Of a DNA stretch of 64,000 bases, positions 8,039 through 15,554 are shown piece by piece. Origin of the DNA: Hyphomonadaceae bacterium UBA1849 (GTDB lineage: Bacteria > Pseudomonadota > Alphaproteobacteria > Caulobacterales > Hyphomonadaceae); contig DDIN01000001.1 of NCBI GenBank assembly GCA_002338565.1, forward strand, positions 86,043-150,042, in the 5' to 3' direction. Every line of letters starts with the position of its first letter. The stretch's first letter is position 1. Under the pieces are notes generated by a model. That model ran no database searches. It was given only the letters and a program-made list of their open reading frames with translations, and was not told the DNA's origin. A program made the translations under genes and the position numbers.

Positions 8039-9265
8039 TCAGTCTTCGGGCCGCTCAAGATACCGCGTTTTTCTGATCTGCGGAAATAAGAATGCCCAGC
8101 CAGCCGCAATGCCAATAGCCGCCAAGCCGCCCAGAACAACGGTAGCGACCGGACCAAGCACAGCCCCCATGAACCCTGCCCTCGCCTCGCCCAACTCGTT
8201 TGAAGCACCGAGAAAGATCGAGTTTACGGCGTTTACACGTCCGCGCACGTCATCCGGCGTCCAGAGCTGGAGGAGAACTTCGCGGATATAGACCGACACC
8301 ATGTCGAATGCGCCGACGAACATCAGCGCCAGAATCGAAAACCATGCAATGGTCGATGCGCCGAATACAGCCGTCGCGAGACCGAAAAGCGCGACGCTCA
8401 CGAACAGAATGATCCCTGCATGGTCGCGGATCGGGAAAATGTTCATGATTGCCACCATGATCAACGCCCCGATGCCTGGCGCAGCGCGAAGTAGCCCCAG
8501 CCCCTGTGAATCGACTTGAAGAATATCGCTCGCATAGACCGGCAACATCGCCACCGCACCACCGAGCAATACCGCAAAGAGGTCCAGCGAGATCGCACCC
8601 AGGACAACTTTCTCTTTGAAGACGTACTGGAAGCCCTCCAGCACGCTCGAGAGTGTTTTAGCCGCCTGCCCTGTCACCTGATCAGGCTTGGGAATCGCGA
8701 ACACCAGAACCGCCGCGATAAGGAACAGACCGACAGCAACCGAATACGCGACCGACGCAGATATACCATACAGCAAACCACCTGCGACCGGGCCCACAAT
8801 TGATGCGGCCTGCCAGGAAACCGCCGCAAAACCGGCCGCGTTCACAAAGTCTTCTTTTGGTACAAGATTAACCGCAAGGCTTGAAGACGCAGGCGCGAGG
8901 AACGCACGCGCGCAACCAAATACGAGCAGAACGAAAAGAACGGCGTACGGATCGAAGCTCCGATTTACCGCCATGAGCAAAATCGTCAGCGCGCAGGCCA
9001 GCTCAACGACGACCGAAATTCCCATTACGAGACGTCGTCCGAACTGATCGGCCGCCATACCCGTAAGAAACACTAGCCCGAGCGCAGGAAGAAATTGCAC
9101 CAGACCAATCGCGCCCAACAGCAGCATACTGCTCGTTTCGGCATACATCTGCCATGCAATGGAGATTGAAAGCACTTGCGCGGCAAACGCGGTGCAGAAG
9201 CGCGCCCCGAAATAGAGGCGATAGCTATTGTGCTTGAAAGCTGAGAAGCGGCCGGTACCAGACAT
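8039..9265 (-). CDS. MFS transporter (MFS_3/EntS-like)
   Basis: Major facilitator protein of 408 residues with about 12 hydrophobic helices. It starts with FKHNSYRLYFGARFCTAFAAQ, has the loop 2-3 motif GMAADQFGRRLVMG, and WTPDDVRGRVNAVNSIFLG in the second half. These features are typical of the EntS/MFS_3 exporter group, so efflux of a small compound is likely. The substrate is unknown. It is a single gene about 50 bp downstream of thiG on the same strand, possibly by chance. Confidence 0.85.
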   Translation of the reverse strand: MSGTGRFSAFKHNSYRLYFGARFCTAFAAQVLSISIAWQMYAETSSMLLLGAIGLVQFLPALGLVFLTGMAADQFGRRLVMGISVVVELACALTILLMAVNRSFDPYAVLFVLLVFGCARAFLAPASSSLAVNLVPKEDFVNAAGFAAVSWQAASIVGPVAGGLLYGISASVAYSVAVGLFLIAAVLVFAIPKPDQVTGQAAKTLSSVLEGFQYVFKEKVVLGAISLDLFAVLLGGAVAMLPVYASDILQVDSQGLGLLRAAPGIGALIMVAIMNIFPIRDHAGIILFVSVALFGLATAVFGASTIAWFSILALMFVGAFDMVSVYIREVLLQLWTPDDVRGRVNAVNSIFLGASNELGEARAGFMGAVLGPVATVVLGGLAAIGIAAGWAFLFPQIRKTRYLERPED

Positions 9266-9318
9266 GATCGCCTGTTACACCGCTTCTCCGCAGAATTCAG
9301 TCTTTATATTCTAAAGCG

Positions 9319-10110
9319 TCAGATAAGACCCGCGAGCGGTGAACTCGGGTCAGCGTAACGCTTCTTCGGCATACGGCCTGCGAGATAGGATTCACGACCC
9401 GCAATAACAGCGTGCTTCATAGCGCTTGCCATCAACACCGGATCTTTGGCTTCTGCGATAGCAGTATTCATGAGAACGCCGTCACAGCCGAGCTCCATGG
9501 CGACGGCAGCATCTGATGCTGTGCCCACGCCCGCATCCACGATAACAGGAACACGGGTCTGCTCAACGATGAGGCGAATATTCACCGGATTCATGATGCC
9601 AAGACCGGAACCGATCAGTGAGCCGAGCGGCATGATGGCAACGCAGCCTGCATCTTCAAGACGCTTTGCATAGACCGGATCGTCTGAACAATAGACCATG
9701 ACCTTGAAGCCTTCTTTGATCAGAAGCTCAGCAGCGCGCAGCGTCTCGGACATATCCGGATAAAGCGTCTTCTGGTCCGACAGCACTTCCAGCTTCACCA
9801 GATCCCAACCACCCGCTTCACGAGCCAGACGAAGCGTACGGATCGCATCCTCGGCAGTAAAGCAGCCTGCAGTGTTTGGTAGAAACGTATATTTCTCCGG
9901 GGAGACGAAATCGGTAAGACGCGGCTTGCTCTTATCCGTCAGATTTACCCGGCGCACAGCAACTGTGACCATGTCCACATCCGCAGCCTGGGCTGCATGC
10001 AGGTTCTGCTCATAGTCTTTATACTTGCCGGTGCCGATGATGAGGCGCGACGAGAATTCACGACCCGCAATCGTTAGCGTGTCTTTTTTCGGGTTGGTTG
10101 CATCGGTCAT
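9319..10110 (-). CDS. thiG: Thiazole synthase
   Basis: Protein of 263 residues that makes the thiazole ring of thiamine from deoxyxylulose-5-phosphate, dehydroglycine and ThiS thiocarboxylate. The Schiff-base lysine is expected at K106 in WDLVKLEVL, and the phosphate-binding loops MPLGSLIGSGLG and VIVDAGVGTASDA are intact. It starts one base after the thiS stop codon, so translation is probably coupled. The other thi genes are not in the window, and no TPP riboswitch precedes thiS. Confidence 0.96.
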   Translation of the reverse strand: MTDATNPKKDTLTIAGREFSSRLIIGTGKYKDYEQNLHAAQAADVDMVTVAVRRVNLTDKSKPRLTDFVSPEKYTFLPNTAGCFTAEDAIRTLRLAREAGGWDLVKLEVLSDQKTLYPDMSETLRAAELLIKEGFKVMVYCSDDPVYAKRLEDAGCVAIMPLGSLIGSGLGIMNPVNIRLIVEQTRVPVIVDAGVGTASDAAVAMELGCDGVLMNTAIAEAKDPVLMASAMKHAVIAGRESYLAGRMPKKRYADPSSPLAGLI

Positions 10111-10111
10111 A

Positions 10112-10321
10112 TCAACCGCCTCCTACAAACTCTACGATTTCGATATTGTCGCCGTCCGACAGCTCCACGTCGCCATGAAGTGATTTCGGTACGATCTCAA
10201 GGTTTCGTTCTACGGCAACCGCTTTCGGATCAAGCTCAAGCTTGATCACGAGGCCCAGAATTGTCGTTCCCGGATTGACCTCGAAAGAGTCACCATTCAA
10301 TCTGATATTCAAATCAATCAC
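10112..10321 (-). CDS. thiS: Sulfur carrier protein ThiS
   Basis: Ubiquitin-fold sulfur carrier of 69 residues that ends in VEFVGGG. The C-terminal Gly-Gly is the site that is adenylated and converted to thiocarboxylate to deliver sulfur to ThiG. Length matches the family. It is the first gene of the thiS-thiG pair and is divergent from aroQ across about 60 bp, too little room for a TPP riboswitch. Confidence 0.95.
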   Translation of the reverse strand: MIDLNIRLNGDSFEVNPGTTILGLVIKLELDPKAVAVERNLEIVPKSLHGDVELSDGDNIEIVEFVGGG

Positions 10322-10381
10322 CCGTGCGGTCGATTAAGTGTCTGGTTTATCACGATAGGTGTGCTAAGCGTCCTGACCAAT

Positions 10382-10825
10382 ATGACAAGAGTTATTTCCT
10401 GCATAAACGGCCCGAATCTCAATCTGCTCGGCCAACGAGAGCCTGAGATATACGGACGCCAGACGCTTCAGGACATCGAAACGATGGCCCGGGACGAGGC
10501 TACGCTACATGGCTTTGATCTGCAAATGCACCAGAGCAATAGCGAAGGCGCAATCGTCGACTTGTTGCAAGCGGCCCGAACCGAAGCGACGGGCGTCATT
10601 CTGAACGCAGCGGCCTACACGCACACATCCGTCGCGATCCACGACGCATTGAAATCTCTCGATTTACCGGTAATTGAGGTTCATCTTTCGAATCCTGCCG
10701 CGCGCGAGGAATTTCGTTCTACCAATTTTATAGGCCCTGTCGTCACAGGGTCGATTGCAGGACTTGGCGCAGCTGGCTATGTGCTAGCGGTTAAGGCACT
10801 TGCCACCCTGATTCCATCAAGCTGA
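10382..10825 (+). CDS. aroQ: 3-dehydroquinate dehydratase, type II
   Basis: Shikimate-pathway enzyme of 147 residues from the ATG at 10382; the frame is open from a GTG at 10361, but the shorter start places the signature NGPNLNLLGQREPEIYG at the usual position. The catalytic Tyr is in EIYG, the flexible-loop Arg in QRE, and the active-site His region is AAAYTHTSVAIHDAL. It is 11 bp upstream of accB, so aroQ-accB-accC-aat form one operon. The aroQ-accB-accC order is common in proteobacteria. Confidence 0.94.
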   Translation: MTRVISCINGPNLNLLGQREPEIYGRQTLQDIETMARDEATLHGFDLQMHQSNSEGAIVDLLQAARTEATGVILNAAAYTHTSVAIHDALKSLDLPVIEVHLSNPAAREEFRSTNFIGPVVTGSIAGLGAAGYVLAVKALATLIPSS

Positions 10826-10836
10826 AAGGCGAAAAC

Positions 10837-11325
10837 ATGGCAAACGATAAGACAACCGTAGATCCAGCGCTGGTGCGCGAACTCGCAGCTATTCTGCGTG
10901 AAGCCGATCTCGGTGAAATTGAAGTTGAACAGGGCGAACTGAAGATTCGCGTAAGCAAGCCTGCAGCACCGGTTGTTGCTCAAGCACCTGTTTCTTATGC
11001 CGCTCCTGCAGCACCTGCACCGGCAGCAGCCCCTGCTGCATCGGCTGCCGAAGCCGCAAGCGCTGCACCAGTTGCAGCCGCTGACGAAGAAATCATTACG
11101 TCGCCAATGATCGGCACGTTCTACCGTTCGCCATCGCCAGATGCGTCTACCTTCGTTGAAAAAGGCAGCTCTGTGAACAAGGCTTCCGTCGTCTGCATCA
11201 TTGAAGCGATGAAAGTGATGAACGAGATCAAAGCCGAAGTTTCTGGCGAGATTATCGAAATCCTCGTGAACGATGCAGAAGCCGTTGAATACGGCCAACC
11301 ACTGTTCAAAGTGAAAAAAGGCTAG
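10837..11325 (+). CDS. accB: Biotin carboxyl carrier protein of acetyl-CoA carboxylase
   Basis: BCCP of 162 residues. It has an N-terminal helical segment, a long Ala/Pro-rich flexible linker (about 42-82), and a C-terminal biotinyl domain. The biotinylated lysine is K126 in the canonical EAMKVMNE. It carries the carboxyl group between AccC and the carboxyltransferase in the first step of fatty acid synthesis. The accC gene begins 9 bp after its stop. Confidence 0.97.
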   Translation: MANDKTTVDPALVRELAAILREADLGEIEVEQGELKIRVSKPAAPVVAQAPVSYAAPAAPAPAAAPAASAAEAASAAPVAAADEEIITSPMIGTFYRSPSPDASTFVEKGSSVNKASVVCIIEAMKVMNEIKAEVSGEIIEILVNDAEAVEYGQPLFKVKKG

Positions 11326-11334
11326 GCCTTTTCC

Positions 11335-12681
11335 ATGTTTGATAAAGTCCTCATCGCCAATCGCGGCGAAATCGCACTCCGGATCCACCGTGCCTGTAAG
11401 GAAATGGGGCTTTCCACTGTGGCTGTGCACTCCACAGCCGACAGCAACGCCATGCACGTGCGCCTCGCAGATGAAAGCGTCTGCATTGGCCCGCCTGGCG
11501 CATCTGAAAGCTATCTGAAGTCTGCAGCCATCATGACGGCCGCAGAGATTACCCATGCTGGCGCGATCCACCCGGGCTACGGCTTTCTCTCCGAGAATGC
11601 ACGCTTCGTTGAAATCGTGGAAGCTCACGGTCTGAACTTCATTGGTCCACGTGCGGAACATATCCGTCTCATGGGTGACAAGATCGCGGCTAAGAAAGCC
11701 ATGATCGAAGTCGGCGTACCGGTAGTTCCGGGCTCTGACGGCGGCGTACCTGATGAAGCAACGGCGAAAAAAGTCGCTGCCGAAATGGGCTATCCTGTTC
11801 TCGTCAAAGCTGCATCAGGCGGCGGTGGTCGCGGCATGAAAGTGGCGCGCAGCGAAGAAGAAATGGGCAAGGCTTTCAATACGGCCCGCTCTGAAGCTAA
11901 AGCTGCGTTCGGTGACGACGAAGTCTATATCGAGAAATATCTCGAAAAGCCGCGTCACATTGAAATTCAGGTTATCGCCGACAGCCACGGCAACGTTGTC
12001 CACCTCGGCGAACGTGACTGCTCTTTGCAGCGCCGTCACCAGAAGGTCTTCGAGGAAGCACCTTCCCCCGTTATCACGCACCAAGAACGCGACAGAATCG
12101 GTAAAACCGTCGTCGACGCTGTCAAAAAGCTTGGCTATCTCGGCGTCGGTACGATCGAATTCCTCTACGAGAACGGCGAGTTCTACTTCATCGAGATGAA
12201 CACCCGCCTTCAGGTAGAGCACCCGGTCACCGAGATGATCACGCGCATCGACCTTGTTAAAGAGCAGATCCGCATTGCTCAGGGTGAGAAGCTCAGCTTC
12301 ACTCAGGAAGACGTTCCGTTCATCGGTCACGCTATCGAGTGCCGTATCAACGCGGAGCATCCTGAAACCTTTGCACCGTCTCCGGGCCTCATCAAAGAGT
12401 TCCATGCACCGGGCGGTCTGGGCGTACGCCTCGATTCTGCCGCTTATGCCGGCTATACGATCCCACCTTACTATGACAGCCTTATCGGCAAGCTCATTGT
12501 GCACGGCGTGACACGTGAAGAGTGCATGCTTCGCCTGAAGCGCGCACTTGGCGAAATGGTTGTATCAGGCGTCGAGACTACGTTGCCGCTGCACCAGCGT
12601 CTGGTTGATGCGGAAGGTGTAAACTCAGGTAATTATGACATTCACTGGCTGGAACGTTTCCTGGCCGATCAGGAGTCATGA
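11335..12681 (+). CDS. accC: Biotin carboxylase subunit of acetyl-CoA carboxylase
   Basis: ATP-grasp biotin carboxylase of 448 residues, the family's usual length. It opens with DKVLIANRGEIALRI, has the glycine-rich ATP lid KAASGGGGRGMKV, and the catalytic block FIEMNTRLQVEHPVTE. It carboxylates biotin on AccB using ATP and bicarbonate. Its TGA overlaps the ATG of aat by 4 bp (ATGA), indicating translational coupling. Confidence 0.98.
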   Translation: MFDKVLIANRGEIALRIHRACKEMGLSTVAVHSTADSNAMHVRLADESVCIGPPGASESYLKSAAIMTAAEITHAGAIHPGYGFLSENARFVEIVEAHGLNFIGPRAEHIRLMGDKIAAKKAMIEVGVPVVPGSDGGVPDEATAKKVAAEMGYPVLVKAASGGGGRGMKVARSEEEMGKAFNTARSEAKAAFGDDEVYIEKYLEKPRHIEIQVIADSHGNVVHLGERDCSLQRRHQKVFEEAPSPVITHQERDRIGKTVVDAVKKLGYLGVGTIEFLYENGEFYFIEMNTRLQVEHPVTEMITRIDLVKEQIRIAQGEKLSFTQEDVPFIGHAIECRINAEHPETFAPSPGLIKEFHAPGGLGVRLDSAAYAGYTIPPYYDSLIGKLIVHGVTREECMLRLKRALGEMVVSGVETTLPLHQRLVDAEGVNSGNYDIHWLERFLADQES

Positions 12682-13343
12682 CACGACCTATAACCGCCGA
12701 TGACTTGTTGTCATTCTACCAAATCGGCGTGTTTCCAATGGCTGAACACCGCGATGATCCGGAGATATTTCTCGTAGATCCGGAAATGCGCGGTGTCCTG
12801 CCACTTGATGATTTCCATATTCCCCGAAAACTCAGGAAAGTCGTCCGGTCTGATCGGTTTGAAATCCGTGTCGACACCAATTTCGGACGCGTGATGGATG
12901 CGTGCGCCGCTCCCGGGCCCGGACGTTCCTCCACCTGGATCAACACCACCATTTTCAATCTCTATAATGAGCTGCACCGCCGCGGTTTCGCCCATTCAGT
13001 GGAATGCTGGATGGATGATGAATTGGTGGGCGGCTTGTACGGCGTTGGCCTACAGGGCGTATTTTTCGGTGAGAGCATGTTCTCCCGCGTGAGCGAAGCC
13101 TCCAAAGTCGCACTGGTGCACCTTGTCGACCGTCTGCGCGTTGGCGGTTACGCCATGCTAGATGCGCAGTTCACCAACCCGCATCTGGAACAATTTGGTA
13201 TTCAGGAAATTCCGAAGCGCATATTCAAACGACGGCTTGCCGAAGCAATGAGGCGGCATGCCGACTTTTACGCTTACAGCTCGCTGCCTGAGTCAGAAAG
13301 AACCGGTGCTTCGTCGATACAACGGATCACCCAGACGTCATAA
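12678..13343 (+). CDS. aat: Leucyl/phenylalanyl-tRNA--protein transferase
   Basis: Protein of 221 residues that adds Leu or Phe to N-terminal Lys/Arg of proteins, marking them for ClpS/ClpAP under the N-end rule. Family blocks visible are LLSFYQIGVFPMAEH, FFGESMFSRVSEASKVALVHL and DAQFTNPHLEQFG. The start overlaps the accC stop by 4 bp. The 3' end overlaps the convergent DUF2155 gene by 70 bp, so the last 22 codons are read on both strands. Confidence 0.95.
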   Translation: MTRPITADDLLSFYQIGVFPMAEHRDDPEIFLVDPEMRGVLPLDDFHIPRKLRKVVRSDRFEIRVDTNFGRVMDACAAPGPGRSSTWINTTIFNLYNELHRRGFAHSVECWMDDELVGGLYGVGLQGVFFGESMFSRVSEASKVALVHLVDRLRVGGYAMLDAQFTNPHLEQFGIQEIPKRIFKRRLAEAMRRHADFYAYSSLPESERTGASSIQRITQTS

Positions 13344-14062
13344 ATCGCGTGCTCGAGACCATTCAGGCCCGGCGATGACGCAAACATCCAGCCATTGAAC
13401 ACACGGTTTTCCATATCAACGTCTTCTGGAAGCTCTTCAGGATCATCAATGACGAATCCGTAGTCTTCAACTTCCACATAGGCGATTGATTCTGGTGGCT
13501 CTGTAGGCGGCGTCTGATGACACGCACGGACAGTCACACGCAGACCACCGAGCATGGCGTTCGAGCCCACGGCCACATCCATATCGACAGAGCGGCCAGT
13601 AATCTTATCAAGCCCCCGAAGTGTCACTGCAGGCTGGACCATGTATTCAAAGTCCAGATCTGGCTCGGCCTCGGCCTCTTCCTCGACAGGCTCTTCTTCA
13701 GCCTCGTCTACCGGCTCGATTTCCGTCAGCTCGTCGTCGTCCGATCCTTCCGGACGAATGATATAATCTTCGGGGTCGTAATCTGGCGAAAAGATTGGTG
13801 CGAGACGCGGAAAAGTGCCCTCTTCGATCTCTTCCTGAAAGCTATTCTGTTCGTCCTGCGACACAGCGCGACCAGCTGCCGGAAAATCAGAAGAGTTCGG
13901 TCTGTTATCCGGGATAACAGGTTCTTCGTTCTCAGGCGGAGTAGCCTGAGGAGAATTCAGAAGATCAGCTAACGCGTCCTGCTGCGCCGTGGCGCCGCCA
14001 AAAACCGACAGTCCAGCGCCCAGCGCCGTCACTATAAGAAGCTTCTGAAGTCTCGATGACAC
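13274..14062 (-). CDS. DUF2155 periplasmic protein
   Basis: Protein of 262 residues with an N-terminal signal sequence (LLIVTALGAGLSVFGGATA then Q), a long acidic low-complexity stretch rich in Glu, Asp and Pro (about 90-145), and a C-terminal DUF2155 domain with VTLRGLDKITGRSVDMDV and FNGWMFASSPGLNGLEH. It starts with GTG overlapping the mlaD stop by one base. DUF2155 genes often sit beside mlaD and NDUFA12-type genes in alphaproteobacteria, but their function is not established. It converges on aat with 70 bp of coding overlap. Confidence 0.88.
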   Translation of the reverse strand: MSSRLQKLLIVTALGAGLSVFGGATAQQDALADLLNSPQATPPENEEPVIPDNRPNSSDFPAAGRAVSQDEQNSFQEEIEEGTFPRLAPIFSPDYDPEDYIIRPEGSDDDELTEIEPVDEAEEEPVEEEAEAEPDLDFEYMVQPAVTLRGLDKITGRSVDMDVAVGSNAMLGGLRVTVRACHQTPPTEPPESIAYVEVEDYGFVIDDPEELPEDVDMENRVFNGWMFASSPGLNGLEHAIYDVWVIRCIDEAPVLSDSGSEL

Positions 14063-14526
14063 TAGTTGCCGTCCCCGTTATTGCTCTGCCCGTTAGCAAA
14101 GCTCGCAAACAGTGTGATGATATCAACGCTACCGCGTGTGTAGAGAATTTCGCCGCTGCCATCCGTTGGAATCGTATCGAAGCCACCGCCTGCCTGCAGC
14201 GCAATGTGCGATCCACCCAGAAGGCCTGAAATCACGCGCGCATCAGAATCATCCGGAAGTTCGACACCATTCTGCATAGACAGGACGACACTCGCCTCGA
14301 ACGTTTCAGGATCGACTTCCACATCAAGTACGCGGCCGACTTTCACGCCAGCCAGCAGAACATCACTTCCCGACTCAATACCGGTCACGTCGTTGAAACG
14401 AGCACTGAGTTGATACTCACCGCGACCGCCGGAAGAATCAGTGGTGCTCAGCGCGAAGAAAAGGAACGCGCCAGCAACAACAATAACAATGGCACCAATC
14501 GCGGTTTCGAAAACCGAATTACGCAT
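14062..14526 (-). CDS. mlaD: MlaD-type MCE lipid-transport protein
   Basis: Protein of 154 residues with one N-terminal membrane helix (GAIVIVVAGAFLFFALS) and a single MCE domain (FNDVTGIESGSDVLLAGVKVG, then ISGLLGGSHIALQAGGG). It resembles MlaD, the inner-membrane-anchored hexameric ring of the phospholipid shuttle that keeps the outer membrane asymmetric. The partner ATPase and permease genes (mlaF, mlaE) are not in the window. It overlaps the NDUFA12-type gene upstream by 8 bp and the DUF2155 gene downstream by one base. Confidence 0.92.
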   Translation of the reverse strand: MRNSVFETAIGAIVIVVAGAFLFFALSTTDSSGGRGEYQLSARFNDVTGIESGSDVLLAGVKVGRVLDVEVDPETFEASVVLSMQNGVELPDDSDARVISGLLGGSHIALQAGGGFDTIPTDGSGEILYTRGSVDIITLFASFANGQSNNGDGN

Positions 14527-14911
14527 CTGGGCTCCATGCCTGGTAATCGCTATCCGCTTCGCGGCGCTCAGCCTCGCGTGACAGGCTGCCTTTCGGACGA
14601 TACGCGAAAATCGTGCCCGTCAGATTTGGCGTGTGGTCTGTCTCGAAGGATTTACGCTCAAGCGGACGCTCTGTTGGAGGTTCGTCATATGTGTAGTGCA
14701 GCCAGCCATGCCAGTCCGCAGGAACCTTGGACGGCTCGGCAATGCCTTTATAGATCACATAGCGACGGTGCCGGCCTTCATAGCTCGGCTTACGGTCCTG
14801 AAAATAGCGGTTGCCGTAATCGTCTTCTCCGATGAAGTCCGAGCGGCGCTTCACGTCAAAGAGCGCGCCTACAGTCCAGCCGCTCCACCAGGTGAAAATC
14901 TTATCTAACAC
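14519..14911 (-). CDS. NDUFA12-family complex I accessory subunit
   Basis: Protein of 130 residues homologous to the mitochondrial NDUFA12/B17.2 subunit of NADH:ubiquinone oxidoreductase. Hallmarks are SDFIGEDDYGNRYFQ, RRYVIYKGIAEPSKVP and WHGWLHYTYDEPP. In alphaproteobacteria these small proteins are supernumerary complex I subunits. The gene lies away from the nuo operon and leads the NDUFA12-mlaD-DUF2155 unit, with 8 bp overlap into mlaD. Confidence 0.93.
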   Translation of the reverse strand: MLDKIFTWWSGWTVGALFDVKRRSDFIGEDDYGNRYFQDRKPSYEGRHRRYVIYKGIAEPSKVPADWHGWLHYTYDEPPTERPLERKSFETDHTPNLTGTIFAYRPKGSLSREAERREADSDYQAWSPDA

Positions 14912-15088
14912 GCGAGTCGGTATCCCTCTGCTTTGTGGCGCGAATATGGTGCAGACGAGGCAATTGGTCCACCCTCTGAATTGCGCGATAATATCGCGTT
15001 TTACCAGTTTTTTCGCACGATTTTGTGAATCTTAGGCCGGTTAGCACTTGGCAGACGGAAAGAAACTCTGATAACGAGGCTCTTCCGC

Positions 15089-15178
15089 GGAGAGGTGGCC
15101 GAGTGGCTGAAGGCGCGCCCCTGCTAAGGGCGTATACGTTTACGCGTATCGAGGGTTCGAATCCCTTCCTCTCCGCCA
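15089..15178 (+). tRNA. tRNA-Ser (GCU)
   Basis: Acceptor stem GGAGAGG (15089-15095) pairs with CCTCTCC (15168-15174), followed by discriminator G and an encoded CCA. The anticodon loop in CCCCTGCTAAGGG carries GCT. The long variable arm (CGTATACGTTTACGCGTATC region) and the GGTTCGAATCC T-loop confirm a class II serine tRNA. Confidence 0.97.
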
Positions 15179-15384
15179 CCCTGATCAGCCCGCTCCAAAT
15201 CGTCACTATAGACAGCAAGCCAGCTCTGGCTTTCGCCGAACTACGCAGCATTGTTTTGCGCTCATCGGCGCCAAACCATCCCCCTCAGCACGCTCGACGA
15301 TCACATCCAGCACATCTCTGCACGGAAATTAATCAAAGCTTCGCCTCACCGCGCAGGTTCGAAATTATTGGTTTGAATGACGGA

Positions 15385-15390
15385 TATAAT
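15385..15390 (+). promoter_or_regulatory. Candidate -10 box of the nitrate operon
   Basis: Perfect TATAAT about 165 bp upstream of nrtA. I see no good -35 at 16-18 bp spacing, so an activator may be needed. The predicted start near 15397 would place the first hairpin almost at the 5' end of the transcript. Confidence 0.45.
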
Positions 15391-15408
15391 TCCAGTATTC
15401 GATCAGGC

Positions 15409-15455
15409 ATGACGAAGTAGTCATAGGTTTCAAACGTCCGCCGATGGGCTTTTGA
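15409..15455 (+). promoter_or_regulatory. Tandem hexaloop hairpins, candidate NasT (ANTAR) RNA target
   Basis: Hairpin 1: ATGAC (15409-15413), loop GAAGTA, GTCAT (15420-15424). Hairpin 2: TCAAA-C-GTCC (15430-15439), loop GCCGAT, GGGC-T-TTTGA (15446-15455), with one internal mismatch and one G.U pair. Two neighbouring hairpins with six-base loops are the known target form of ANTAR antiterminators; the published loop consensus has A at position 1 and G at position 4. Both loops here have G at position 4 but G, not A, at position 1. NasT is encoded in the same island. Confidence 0.5.
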
Positions 15456-15554
15456 GCGACTTTATCAGGATGACGCCAAGCGCGCCGGATAACGGTCCAA
15501 CAAAAGTTTCAACCAGAGCCAACTATCCGGTTCTGACCAGCACGGCGGATAACC

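Larger units (their letters stand above)
15179..15554 (+). other. Gene-free leader of the nitrate operon
   Basis: This 376-bp stretch between tRNA-Ser and nrtA holds no convincing gene. It contains a TATAAT box (15385-15390), two adjacent hexaloop hairpins, and further downstream two overlapping, mutually exclusive inverted repeats: CCGGATA/TATCCGG (15485-15491 with 15524-15530) and CAGAGCC/GGTTCTG (15514-15520 with 15529-15535). No hairpin with a long U-run was found. GGATAAC occurs at 15487 and again just before the nrtA ATG. Confidence 0.7.

Noticed and set aside
10322..10381. Possible TPP riboswitch upstream of thiS
   Set aside because: Only 60 bp separate thiS from aroQ and none of the conserved TPP aptamer sequences are present.
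10777..11661. Minus-strand open frame over accB/accC
   Set aside because: Cys-rich and repetitive because it reads the Ala/Pro linker of accB in reverse; not a real protein.
15025..15420. Open frame running across tRNA-Ser
   Set aside because: The tRNA is structurally perfect and accounts for the sequence; the frame has no coding character.
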